From Gymnorhina tibicen (Eukaryota; Chordata; Aves; Passeriformes; Artamidae): a DNA stretch of 64,000 nucleotides. Within the stretch, counting starts at the first letter, position 1. Each line of letters starts with the position of its first letter. A program made the translations under genes and the position numbers. Under the pieces are notes generated by a model. The model did no database searches and was not told the DNA's origin. It saw nothing but the letters and a program-made list of their open reading frames with translations. This document shows positions 1 through 11,021 of this stretch, piece by piece. Location of the stretch: assembly GCA_013399875.1 (NCBI GenBank), contig VXAZ01009403.1:304138-368137 (forward strand). The letters run 5' to 3'.

Positions 1-111
1 TGAAGGAAGAACAGCCCCACTAATTTCAGAATTCTTTTTGAGGGAAAAAAGGTTTAATAAAGCTAGAGTAGCTACAAAAATTTTGTATTTGCTTTCGTAA
101 ATTACAGTCAT

Positions 112-1350
112 AAGATCATAAACCAGCCCGGGTTGGAAAGGACCTTGAAAAATGATCTGGTCCAAACTTTCTTAGGAATGAGAGCCTAGATGAAATTATC
201 TACCATCCTCTCTAATCTCATCTTGAAAACCTCCAGTGATGGGATCTCACATCCTGGAGAGAGGCTGTTGCAGGGAATGAACATTCTCACTATAAAAGAT
301 GTAGCTTATGCTGAGATGAAACCACTCTTGGTGTAGTTTGTACCCTTTCCACTTTGTCTTCTGCATGTGGCTTCTTTGAAGAGAGAGCCTCCATCCTCTT
401 TGTAGCTACCCATTACATACTGGAATACTGTTGTGAGGTCCTTCCTGAGCCTTCTTTTTTACAGGGAGAAAAGACTTAATTCCTTCTATCTTTTGTCAAA
501 GGGCATGTTCTATAACCTTTTGGTCATTTTTATGGCCTTTCTTTGGACCCTCTCTCTGGTCTGTCTTCATCTTTCTTGAATTGTGGGGATGAGAACTGGG
601 TATGATACTGCAGGTGTGGCCTGAGAAATGCTGAGCAGAGTGGGATGATCACATCCCTACCTCTGCTAGTAAATCCCCCGCGGATCCAGCCCAGTATTCA
701 GTCCCTTGCTGCAGTGACACACTGCTGACTCATGGTCAGCTTTTTGTCCACCAAGACCCCCAGGTCCCTTTGAGCACAGCTGCTCCCCAGCTGTATCAAT
801 CCTATCCTGCGCTGGGTTCTTTGGTTATATTGTCCCAAGGGCAGGACCTTGCACTTGTCTGTTAAATGTCATACTGTTCTTGCTACTCCACTCTTCCAGT
901 CTGTCCAGCTCTCTGTAGGATGGCTCTCCCTTCTGATGTGTTGTGAGCAAACTTGGTGAGGGCATTTTGAATTCCGTCATCCCAATGATTTATGAAGGTG
1001 TTGAACAGCATTTATCCCTGAGGGATGACTTGTGACAGGCTGCCAGCCTGAGTAAAAGCCCATGATCACCACCCTCTGAGCCTGACCTGTGAGTCCATTT
1101 CCAGCCCAGCTTGCAGACAGCTCGTCCCATCTGTATCTTGCCAGTTTGTCCAGGAGAAGGCTGTGGGAAACAGCACTGAATGCTTTGCTGAAGTCCAGGT
1201 GAACAACATCCTGTTCTTCTCCCTGTGTCGACAGAAGAGATTATTTTGTTTTAGAAGCTGATCAGGTCAATTGACGTTGTTTGCCCTCGGTAAATCCGTG
1301 GTAGCTTTTCCCAATCACTTGCTTTATTAGGTTCATTACATCTCCTTGTT
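112..1350 (-). mobile_element. CR1 LINE fragment, 5'-truncated
   Basis: CR1 non-LTR retrotransposon on the minus strand, with its 3' end at the low coordinate. The start carries the degenerate CR1 3' signature (a 'gttggaaaggacc' match near 132, then 'tggtccaaac'). The body reads through the CR1 3' UTR and the C-terminal part of ORF2 and ends in the reverse-transcriptase region. Typical CR1 phrases are visible, such as 'gctgactcatggtcagctt' near 724 and 'tgctgaagtccaggtgaaca' near 1187. The copy has many stops and small indels, so it is inactive. The subfamily was not assigned, and the 5' boundary near 1350 is approximate because homology fades there. Confidence 0.9.
1020..1210 (-). pseudogene. 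CR1 ORF2 reverse-transcriptase remnant
   Basis: Read on the minus strand, about 1145-1200 encodes DFSKAFSAVSHSLLL, the CR1 form of the reverse-transcriptase block that normally reads D-F-SKAFDTVSH. It is followed by a degenerate stretch matching the 'AQRVVI.G' and 'W.PVTS' blocks toward 1040. In an intact LINE this domain makes cDNA from the element's RNA at the nicked target. Here the frame is broken and both ends are missing, so it is a dead fragment. Confidence 0.75.
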
Positions 1351-3606
1351 TTGTGACCAAGCTGAAAGCCCTCAGGTTGAATGATGTTTACAGTAAAAGG
1401 GATTGAGAAAAGTTACCTTGGAAATTAGGCTGTGAAAGTTAAAATGATTCAGGGTTGGTAAGGCTCTTTAACCTTCTCTACGGTTCTTTCTTTATTTTTT
1501 AAAGCTCCTTTTTAAAAATAAAGGAAGCTTTCCAGGGTGTGCTTGATACATAAAATAGACTGGCTAACCATGAAGTAATGCCATGTGGCACCTACTGAGC
1601 AGAAAATAATGATGTTTTAATATATCATAGGAAAAAATACCTAGATGTTAGAAGCAGAATATATTACATGTGTTCAGTAAAAAAAGGACTCAGTGATGAA
1701 ATTTTTAAAAAAATCAAAGTGATCGCAAAAAAATATTCCTATTTATTATAACAAGCAGTAGTCTGGCATGCAACATAATTTAGCATCCAAATCAGAGTGC
1801 TTTTAGGAGAAGCACCTGCATAAGAAATAGCAGATTTAAAAAAAAAATCTTTTAAGGCAAAGAGAAGCTACTTAAAAGATGAAAGAGTGAACCAAAATAA
1901 CTGTCCATAGTGGATAGAAGATCTTCTTACGTGTTTTTATCTTGCATAAATAAAATCCTTTTAACAGTTACTGTGCTTATTATGAGTACAGGGATATATA
2001 TTAGTTTATTAGTTGTTGTATCTCTTGGTTTTGTTCTTTATTCTGTCCCAGGGAGTTAGCAAGAATCCTTTTTATTGGCTAGATTAGGGACTAAATGAAC
2101 ACAAATTATTGTTCTCTTTTTTTTGAGCAAGCTTGTTTTCTTGGCAGAGTTGACTAGATTCCATATGGGAGTGAAACAAACCTCATTGTTTTCCATTTGA
2201 TTGAGGTCTAACCTCTTGTAGGATAATCAGCAGCATTTGAATAAAAGTCTTGTGCAGAGATGTTTGCTTTTCAGGCAAAGGAAAACTGCAAAGCCCTTTT
2301 CCAAATATCAGATGGGCTCAAGAAGCTTTGTAGTTTTCTTTTAACTTCCAAAGTGAACCAGCTGTGTGTGTCTGAGGTACATGGTCATGAATTTTATGCA
2401 ACTGGGTTTGAAAACTGGTCTGGTGTCATACGACCCTGTTGTGTTTTTTTGGGGAGGGAGCGAATTCTCTCCACAGCCATTTTCCACTTGGTTTTATGTT
2501 CCACTGGAAATTTTGATTTATTTTCATTAGGGGTTTGATAAAGATCCCACTAATAACAAATACAAATGCATAATTGAAAATGTGACCCTGATAACATTTT
2601 GTATATTGTTACCACCATTCAGAATGTCCTTTACAAATTTTTCTCAGGCTTGTCCGTATTTCATTTAGGTGAGCTAGAGAAATTCTTTGTTCTTTATAAA
2701 CCTTTGGTAATTGAGTGGACAAAATATTTAATATTCTGCTGTTCCTCTTCCCAGAGACTTTCTCTAGTGAGAAACTATACTAGTAAGTGAAGCAACTGGG
2801 ACTTGGAGAGAAGTCCCAGAATAGGTTAATTTGAATCCTGTGCTCTACTTCCCAGGATATAATGGTTTTAGAAATCTGCTGAAGAACTGTTCCTGAAAAA
2901 ATAAAAATGACAGTATATTCTCAGTCTTCGAACTGTGAAAAGCATCTAGGGGAGGAGATAGTGGTGCTGCTTCACTGTAAACCTCCAACAAAAAGACTAA
3001 CTAATTTTCTAATGATTTTCAAGACGCTTTTGTGGCTACCTCTTTTCCTGGGAGTGATGGGTAGTATCTCCAGGCCAAAGCAAGTGTCGTGAAAGGTTAC
3101 ATTGAAAATCTTTCTGGTAACATTAAGAAAAATCTGTTTGCTTCATGTATTGTTTCATTTCCAGTTGTAATGTTTTATGTTGTATGACTAATATTGTAGT
3201 TACAGAAATAGGAAGAAAACAAGCTTGTTGGAAATTTTGTTTTTTCTAGAGTTTAAAATGAGTGACCCTTGTTTTGCCTTCAAACTTCTGAAAAGGTGAC
3301 TCTTTCTGGGACAGAATTAATAATGGTTCTGCAACTTCAACAAAGATACAAAATAATGTGAACTAAGGTGATACATGGGATCAGATTTTAATTCTGCTCC
3401 TTGCTTTGTTCCAAAAAGCAGGTATTTAGTTCTTATATTTCTTTCGTGTGGTTAGTGATACCAAACTTGCAAAGCTTGATGTTCTTTTGGTGATACTGGT
3501 TCCTTGAAAAGGTGAGGCGTGTGAGACCAAAACCTTTTGTAAGCTACAGAGATTAAGTAGTGATTTTGTTCTTTGCAATGATGAGGAACTCTGTTAGTTC
3601 AGTCTT
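1351..3606. other. no gene recognised
   Basis: AT-rich single-copy-looking DNA. Open frames are short (at most about 92 codons, at 2260-2538) and show no family resemblance, codon structure or splice context that I can support. I see no repeat, RNA gene or regulatory element apart from short poly-A and poly-T runs. Confidence 0.6.
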
Positions 3607-3659
3607 GCTACGGCGCTGTCTGCCCAGCCAAGCTGACCAAGCGCCGAGCACCCGCCCGC

Positions 3660-3762
3660 ATGGAAGGGGGTGACGGAGGCGCCCGCGGGAGCGCGAGGCA
3701 GAGTCAGCGGAGCTCCAGCTCGGGGCCCCCTAACCCACCGAGGGTTCGGTCACGCGGAGCAG
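3660..3762 (+). other. candidate first coding exon (speculative)
   Basis: An ATG at 3660 inside the CpG-rich block opens 34 codons, rich in Gly, Ser, Arg and Pro (start MEGGDGGARG, end VRSRGA). The frame then meets a splice-donor-like CAG|GTAGGAG at 3762/3763. Unspliced, it would stop 11 codons later. It leaves one base over, which joins in phase with the candidate exon at 4792. The low-complexity, basic N-terminus is typical of CpG-island first exons but matches no protein I recognise. A G at +4 supports the start, while the -3 base is C, which is weak. Confidence 0.22.
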
Positions 3763-4157
3763 GTAGGAGTGAGGCGGAGGGACTTCTTCGTGGTTGAACA
3801 GGAAGAACTTCACTGAACGAGGGTGGGAGCAAAGAAGACAGAACAATGCCCCTGCCGTGATATTTCCTACCCCCGTGACATGGGAGGGGAAAGCACATAA
3901 CAACCAATGGGATAACCGAAATGGGGTGTTACAGAAGTGGGAGACAGGGCACAGAACCAATGGTAACAGGGGAAGGCGGGGGGGGTGAACATGGGCTAAT
4001 GGGGGACCGAGTACCAGGGAACTTTCCAGAGGGGAAACCAAATATAGGGGAGAAAGGGGGAGGAGATGGCAGTGGCTGCATACCGTGCACCGCCCTCTGG
4101 GTACTGCTCTCGCGCTCTGTGGGTATCAGACCAATGTACCTGCTGGTCCCATAGGAA

Positions 4158-4177
4158 TTGCTGGCCGGGGCCAGCAA
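4158..4177. repeat. 20-bp near-perfect palindrome
   Basis: TTGCTGGCC and its exact reverse complement GGCCAGCAA are separated by GG, at the 3' edge of the CpG-rich block. On the minus strand it lies about 30 bases downstream of an AATAAA hexamer (plus-strand TTTATT at 4209-4214). A stem beside a polyadenylation signal is seen in LTR R regions, but no other LTR landmark is clear here. Confidence 0.6.
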
Positions 4178-4593
4178 GGGCACACTGCAACACAGTCTTA
4201 CTGTAATTTTTATTGAGCTTCATTTGATGGATTTGCCCCTGCTTGAACATAAAAAGTGATTTTGCATTTACATTGAATTTTGTTTTATATAATCCCTGTT
4301 GTGGCAGGTTCTCTTTTGGTGTTATAAACCACATGGATTATAATGGATTATTACTAACTGCACAGTATTTTAGTGTCTGCCAAAGTCCTGAACCACAGAG
4401 TTTACATTTTAAGAAAATACCTGATATTACTGTAAGATTACTACTTGTGATTGTGGAGTGCTTTGGCTTTTTAATGGTACTCCTCTATTTAGTCTTCTAA
4501 ATCATTCTCTTCCTCTCATCATGTGCATGTGCTGTTCCAAATTAACTCAAGGGTGCTTATGAGAATTTAATTATGAGATGAATGAACTTTGAA

Positions 4594-4623
4594 ACTAGCT
4601 ACTACTCTTGTCTAGTAGCTAGT
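4594..4623. repeat. inverted repeat with 11-bp arms
   Basis: The arms ACTAGCTACTA (4594-4604) and TAGTAGCTAGT (4613-4623) are perfectly complementary, with an 8-base loop. A small CpG-containing patch follows (about 4636-4692). No function is apparent. Confidence 0.7.
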
Positions 4624-4791
4624 AGCACTGCAACACACGTGGCCAGGAGCGGCAGAGCAGCACTTCCCCGCGAGCACTTCACACGCAGGAGTGCCTTGTG
4701 ACTGGACCAGGGTTGCTGCATCTCCTTGGCTTTGAGTGGGCTCCAGCTCTCCTGTTTCCTACACCTCCTGGTCTCTGTTGCCCATCTGCAG

Positions 4792-4916
4792 ACACAAGGG
4801 CTTTACAGGGTAGGCAGTCAAGAAGGTTTTTCTTACCCATGCCCAGCTGTTCAGGTTCCTCTCATGGCAAAGCACATCCTAACCTGGAGCTCAGGTGTAT
4901 TAGCATCCAGTCCGAG
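4792..4916 (+). other. candidate internal exon (speculative)
   Basis: A pyrimidine-rich acceptor ending in ctgcag (4786-4791) precedes 125 bases that are open in one frame for 41 codons. The segment ends at a donor-like GAG|GTAATT. The open frame begins with two bases of a split codon, so it joins in phase with the single base left by the 3660-3762 candidate. The encoded segment is basic and serine-rich and matches no family I know. Good-looking acceptor and donor pairs arise by chance in introns, so confidence is low. Confidence 0.2.
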
Positions 4917-6047
4917 GTAATTTGTCTAGCTTTGCATAGTAATGGGTTGAGTGAGCTGTTAGCAAAGGATGATTTGTTTCATTTTCTGTGTCTAGTTCCC
5001 ATGCCTGTCTCTCCCTTTAATGTAAAATGGAGTGCAAGAAGTTAGGATCAGCAAAGTGAATCCCAGCCCCTTCATTCATGTTTCTGTGCTCCTTTAGGCA
5101 TGAGTGTTACCTTTCAAAGCAGTTAATCCTTACCTTCAGTGGTGTCAGAGAAACACAGATGCAGGCAGAGCCATAAAATAGAAATGGTTGTAGGACAAGG
5201 GACATACAAGGTCCTTTCAGTGATTTGCAAAACAATGTTTTTTGTCTCAAAGAAGAATGATACAAATCTTGCGGAAATTAAATGGGTTCACCAATTCTGT
5301 GTGGGTTCATTCTTTACTGGATTTGGACTAACAAAACATTTCCTGGATCCTATTTTTTATGTGGTTGTTTTTTAAGACTGAAATCATATCATGTAGCTGG
5401 AGCTGTATTTTTTGGTATTGCTTGTTGTTTTTACATCTTTTGTTTATAATAAGTTCTTTAATACTCTGAAAGATGGCAACTATCTATGTGTTGGATCTGG
5501 GTGTTGGATACTTGTGAAGTGAAAACAGGAGCAATATTATTCTTAGCTTGGGAATTTCTGATGAGCCAGTAACATAGAGTATAAAAAGAACCAGATCTGT
5601 ATAAACAGGGGAGCAATGTGGGGAATATGCAAGGGGAGGAGAGCTGAGAGGATCTGGTGAAATAGCATGGACCTCAAGAAAACAATTACAGGTGTCTGCT
5701 GTTCAGGTTTTTGCTGCCTATACCCATGGGAGTTGGCAGAGCAGCTGTTTGGCGGTCTAGGGGCATGGGGCTGGGTGGCAGTTCTGCACAGAAATAGAAA
5801 GGTGTAGTTGATGCTTTTCACTTTGGTGACATGCTCTGTGAAACTGCTCTCCAGCAGAAGTTCTAAAAGAGGATAAATACGTCATGTGTCACTGGAAGTG
5901 GCAGTATGTTTTTTAGTGTGAGCTGTTGAAGTTGTTTTCTGAGGAAGAGAAATTTACCTGGGCTTTGTCCTGCAGTCAGTTTATATATCAAATAGCATGT
6001 GCTGTTACCATGTCAGCCCTGGCTGGTGTTGACTGAATTGAGCTGTC
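4917..6047. other. no gene recognised
   Basis: Unremarkable AT-rich DNA with only short open frames on either strand. I see no repeat family signature between the candidate exon at 4792-4916 and the CR1 scrap beginning near 6048. Confidence 0.55.
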
Positions 6048-6205
6048 ACAGGGTCACTGAGGGTGGAGAGGGAGCTCAGAAGGGCTCTAGTTCAACCTCT
6101 TTCTGAAAGTAAGGTCAGTACTGAATTTGAGATGCTCTAGACACTCCTCCAATTTAGGTTTTTGAGAAACTTGTTCCAGTGCTTTCACCACCCTTATAAT
6201 GATTT
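6048..6205 (-). mobile_element. old CR1 3' end fragment
   Basis: A degraded CR1 tail on the minus strand. It retains the order of CR1 landmarks: a 'gggtggagagggagctc' remnant of the 'gggttggaagggacctc' block, 'agttcaacct', 'aaggtcag', then 'cttgttccagtgctttcacca'. Divergence is high compared with the larger CR1 copies in the window, which implies an older insertion. A short (GT)7 tract follows at about 6210-6223. Confidence 0.65.
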
Positions 6206-6209
6206 TTTT

Positions 6210-6223
6210 TGTGTGTGTGTGTG
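6210..6223. repeat. (GT)n microsatellite
   Basis: About seven GT units directly after an eight-T run, at the 5' edge of the degraded CR1 fragment. Confidence 0.8.
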
Positions 6224-9200
6224 GCTGTAATGAATAGTGCTGTGACACACCTGTGATGTTGGCAGTAGCAGGCAGTCCACAGTGACAGCAGAAGAGCATA
6301 TGCAACTCCTATAGCTCCAACTGTGTAGAGCTAGGGGGCAGCTGACACTGTGAATTGCAAGATCTTTGCTGAGACCATGTTACAGAGAAGTCTCACAAAA
6401 TAAATGTTGATGTTTGTACAACTCTGAAGTAAAAGCTTGTCTTTGTAAACACAGACTTCATGTGCATAAAGATTTTGAGGTATCAATGTCCTAGAAAAAT
6501 CTCCCAAAATCTGTATGACTGATGTTGGTGCCAATGCCTGGCTCAGCTTGTGGGCTGTTTGCTGCTGCCTGGAACAGAGTGAGCCAGGGCACCTTCAGTG
6601 CTGAGAGTTGATTTGGGACAGAAACCTACATCTGGAAAAGTAATAACATCTGCCATGTTTTGTTTCTCTAAATATAATTTCCAGAAGAAAAAAAAAATTC
6701 ATTTAAATATGCATCTCAAAGGCTTGTGTAGAGAATCACAGCTGGCCTAGTGCCTTCAGGAGAAAAGCGTATTGCCATTGGTTTCTGTACATTCATCTTT
6801 TAGTTGATTTCTTTTTTTAAAAAAAGACCTTAGTATGCAACCAGTTGTGTGAGCACTGTTCAAATGTTGCTGTCATCAGTATATTTGCATATCATCTTTA
6901 TTTATACTGTGTGATTGCTGACAGCTTCAGTTTTTCTTTTGATAACTCCTTTGGGTTAACTAAGGTAGCTTCTTCTAGCAAAGCTTTTTTCTGTTTGATG
7001 GAGCTCTCACCCTCATTCTTCTGGTCAGATAGCACAGGGCATGCAGGGCAGGCAGAGAGAGAAATCCCTGTTAGTGCTCTTTCCATTCCTCTTGCTGTTT
7101 CATTTTCTCTTGCAAAACAATGCTGCCTTTTGACTACTTTGGTTTTCCTCTGAGTACTTCCAAAGTGTAGCAAGTTTCACAGCTTTTTTTCCCCTTAATT
7201 ATACACTTACCTTTTCTAGTCTGAGATAGCATGGCTACAACTCTTGATTTAGAAAACTCTTTATTCTCAATTTGTATTAACTCTCCTCAGCCTTTTTCCT
7301 GACAAGCTAACGAGGTTATATGTTGTGGTCTGCTCATTGTAAAACATACTTTTCAGTTGCTTCAGTCATTCTTGTCATGTTCTTCTGAACCCTTTTCATT
7401 ATGTGGGTACCCAGATTGGACATTGTTCTCTGATACTGTCTTGGGGGAGCTGCCACAACAAGAGATGTCATACAGACTCTTTATTATTTCAGATTATATG
7501 AGATTCAAGTTTACAGATTCAAATTAAATTTTGTTTGTTTTCTTGAATGTTTTCCTAGAAAGTTGGTTTTGTTTGTTAGCTCTTAGTGATCCCTAACTCT
7601 TGTTCATAGTTTTTTAGATTGAAGTTCATAACTAAGTGCAGCCTTCCTAATTTTTATTTTTTAAATTTCTAGTAGATCTCTGCTTCTTCACTTGAGCTTT
7701 GTTGTTTATGGAAGTCAAATTACTGTCTTCAGTGAACCATACCACTGATTTTCTTGGCTTAATTATTTATTGTCTGATCAAGTAATTCAATTTTTTCAAG
7801 TAATTCAATTGTCAATATAGTCAGTCAAAGGTGCTGTGTTGGTAATCACCACTGGAAACCTATTACGAACTAAATTTCTAATCTTCCAAAAAATTATTTG
7901 AAATTGGGTTGACATAAAGTTTTGCCTTAAATCTATACTGTATTAGTTATGTTCTCCTTGGGTAGCTAAAATTCCTTGGTGCTAGTTGCTTTAGCTACTC
8001 ATTTTATTGTATTAGATTACTTTTTAAAAGTTAGAAAAACCCTACCTAAATGTAGAAAAGTACTACTTTTAGATTTGTATTTTCTGTGCTACTATTATAG
8101 CTCCATCACTTATTAGTGGATGTGCACACTAGTGTTGTTTTTTTTAAAAGCCACTTCCCCAACCATGTTTGTAGCCTCACTAGCAGTAGGTTTCTTTTTT
8201 GGCCTCTTGAATATATTGTAACTTGAAATCTTGTATGTAACAGAAGGGCTTGTTGATGAAAAATCTGTTTATAGATGTCATGCTTGACTGAGCACATAAT
8301 TTTTAAGTTAAGTAAAATTGGTTGTTTTTAAAGGATGAAGAAAACCTTTTCTTTTCCATGTTCAACTCTAGTACAAATCCCTTTTAATACCTTTTGAATG
8401 TCTTTTTTTTTAATGCTGTAGTTGGTAAATCAAAGTTTTTTTTATTTTGCTCTTTAAAAATAGCCTTTACTGGTGTTAGAATATAAGTAATTTTCCTTAA
8501 GCCCTCCTACTTTCAGTATCCAGAGGTGCCGTAACTTTTAAGAAGAGTAATAATTAAACTGCTGTGTTGTTTAGTATAGGTTTTTTTGTTTGCAATAACC
8601 ATGAGATACATTGAATTTCTACTTTGTAATCAGTGTGGGTAATTTGTTTCAGACATGTTAATTACTGGGGAAAAAACAGAGTTAATTTGACAGAGTTTCT
8701 TATGTCTTATACACAGCTGATCCTTTGTAATTAGGCTTTACTCACTGACTTCACATGAACCTTCCTTTGAAAATTTGTACTAAAAATATGCAATTACAGC
8801 CCTACTTTTGTATTATGCAGCCCCTCAGTATAGGCTTTTATGTTAAAAAAAAAAAAAATTCTCCTTCTCAAGTCCTGTGTATGCCTTTAATGGTATTGTC
8901 CCTTTTTGGTAAGCTAACTATGTTCCACATTGAGAGAATGCAGTTGGGTAGGATTTTCCTTGCAGTAGCCTATGCTTTTTGCCTTCCTCCTTTGCTTACA
9001 CTACGAAATGCATCTCAAAGAGAATGAAATGTATTTCATAGTGACACAGTCCATTCAGGAGTGCTGTGAGACAGGTGGTGGAGCTGTGCAATTAGAATCC
9101 AGAAAGATGGACGACGAGAGGTAAACTGACCTTGCTTATTTTTGGGTTTGAGCTAGGAAAAAAAACTGGTCCCAGAGAGGAATCAAATTTCAGAAATGGA

Positions 9201-10177
9201 AGACTTTGGGGTGATCCTTTGGTTAGCACATTGTCAGCTCTAGCTGGAATTGGGGTCTGGCTTACTTGGTGAGGCATTGCTTGCCTTTGTGTCTTGAGGG
9301 CATCTGCTGCCTCTTCCTCCCTGGGGGTCAGTCAGCTGAAGGACATGGATGTCTTCTTAAGAAAGCTTAAAGGACTCTGGATGTGTTTTGTGCAGACAAC
9401 TGATCCCATCCACTGCATGTAGAAAATTAATCTTTGCTTAATGCAAATAGTATCACTTGTTATCTAGTTTACAGGAAAAGGAGTGGAATAAAAAATGTCT
9501 ATTGAATGTTCTTTAGGTTAATGTTTTCCTTTTGATGTCCTGACCTTTTGGCTTTAATTTCATTTTGCATTAATGATGTTCAGGGAGAATGTACCGAATG
9601 TACAGAATGGCTGAATTTGGTTGCCATTCCTATGACATTTTACCACATTAAAAGTCCATTTTCATTCTCTTAATCATCAGGTATTGAATGTGTCTTTTGG
9701 GAATTTCAGTAACAAATAAATACTTTCTGAATCCTCAGGGAGTAAATTTCTGTCTTGCTGAGGTAAGTGTGAGTTTTATATTGAGTGTGTCACCTCTGAG
9801 CAGTGTGCATCATCATGGTAGCTTAGCCATATATAGCACATGAAGCCAGCACGTATGTTACCTCTGTTCCACCGCGACTCAAACAGGAGGTGGCTTGCTG
9901 AAGGTCACTCTACAAGCTGTTGGGCAAGAGAGAAAACAGCCCACAGGTTTTCTGTTCAGCCGCATTGTCTAATTTGGTGGAGAGCAGTTTCATAGCAAGT
10001 GGCATGTAGGCTATTTGACAAGAGGTAAATAAATCTTCTCCTATATTGTTACATTTTGAGTACTAAGGTGTCAGTTGTTAGTCATGATGAGTTCAGCTGA
10101 ATTTTCAACCAAGCAGTGTGAATCCAGCAAGACCAAAGAGCAGTAGAAAGTGTCCTTGAACATGGCATCCTAAAAGT
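6224..10177. other. no gene recognised
   Basis: About 4 kb of AT-rich DNA with poly-A and poly-T runs (for example 8847-8860) and short open frames only. The sole structure noted is an 18-base tandem duplication at 7778-7811. A 24-base segment ending at a strong donor-like GAG|GTAAGT near 9760 was considered as an exon but is too short to support. Confidence 0.55.
7778..7811. repeat. 18-bp tandem duplication
   Basis: TCAAGTAATTCAATTTTT is followed directly by TCAAGTAATTCAATTG, with matching phase. It is a simple local duplication. Confidence 0.75.
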
Positions 10178-10261
10178 ATCACCATATCCCTGAATATGAT
10201 GAATTGGAAGGGACCCACAGGGATCATCATGTCTAGCTCCTGGCCCTGCACAGGACCCTCT

Positions 10262-10917
10262 CCAAGAGTCACACCATGTGCCTGAGAGCATTGTCCAAAT
10301 GCTTCTTGAACTCTTTCAGGCTTTGTGATGTGACCACTTCCCTGGGGAGCCTGTTCCAGTGCCCAATCACCCTCTGGGTGAAGAATCTTTTCCTGATATC
10401 CAACCTAAAGCTCCCCTGATACACCTTCATGCCATTCTTTCAGGTCGTGTCTGTGGTCACCGAAGAGGAGAGATCAGTGTCTGCCCCTCCTCTTCCTCTC
10501 ACAGGGAAGTTGCAGACTGCAATGAGGTCTCCCCTCAGTCTCCTCCTCTCCAGGCTGAACAGACCAAGTGAGCTCAGCTGCTCCTTGTAAGACTTCCCCT
10601 CAAGGCCCTTCACCATCCTCGTGGCCCTCCTTTGGACACTCTCTAATAGTTCAATGGATTTCTTATATTGTGGTGACCCCAGCACTCGAGGTGAGGCCGC
10701 CCCAGTGCAGAGCAGAGCAGGACAATCCCTCCCTTGCCCAGCTGGCGATGCTGTGCCTGATGCCCCCAGGACACACTTGGCCTTCCTGGCTGCCAGGGCA
10801 CTGCTGACTCATGTTCAACTTGCCATTGACCGGGACTCCAAGGTCCCTTTCCATGGCACTTCTTTCCAGCCTCTCATTCCCCAGTCTGTCCGTACATCCA
10901 TGTGCAAAATCCATCAC
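10262..10917 (-). pseudogene. CR1 ORF2 C-terminal remnant
   Basis: The minus strand encodes recognisable C-terminal CR1 ORF2 blocks in overlapping frames. About 10917-10663 includes MERDLGVPVNGKLNMSQQC, the conserved segment after the catalytic region. About 10685-10440 includes SPQYKKSIELLESVQRRAT and LGLFSLERRRLRGDLIAV, close to the terminal domain of CR1. At least one frameshift separates the two blocks, and in-frame breaks follow, so the protein cannot be made intact. Confidence 0.85.
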
Positions 10918-11021
10918 CTATCTTTGCTAAACTTCAAATAGTTGGGGATTGCCCAGCCCTTTAATTTGTTGAGGTTTCTCTACAGGGCCTCCCTGCCGTT
11001 GAGAAAGTCAAGAGTTCCTCC

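Larger units (their letters stand above)
3607..4192. promoter_or_regulatory. CpG-rich block (CpG-island-like)
   Basis: A sharply bounded CpG-dense, G/C-rich block in otherwise CpG-poor DNA. The first 170 bases are the richest. Three forward CCAAT pentamers lie at 3904-3908, 3957-3961 and 4131-4135, in a CCAATGG-type context for the first two. This combination fits a promoter-associated CpG island. The abrupt 5' edge and a near-identical 10-base repeat on both sides (CAGTCTTGCT at 3600-3609, CAGTCTTACT at 4193-4202) also fit an inserted element with a target-site duplication. An AATAAA on the minus strand (plus-strand TTTATT, 4209-4214) lies just outside the block. I cannot decide between the two readings. 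Confidence 0.5.

Noticed and set aside
4030..4075. Purine-rich run considered as a retroviral polypurine tract
   Set aside because: No LTR edge follows it and no other retroviral landmark lies in the block.
9736..9760. 24-base segment before a strong GAG|GTAAGT donor
   Set aside because: Too short to judge, with a mediocre acceptor. The phase match to the 4792-4916 segment alone is not enough.
10359..10941. Plus-strand frames of 70-106 codons
   Set aside because: They are antisense shadows of the minus-strand CR1 ORF2 remnant.
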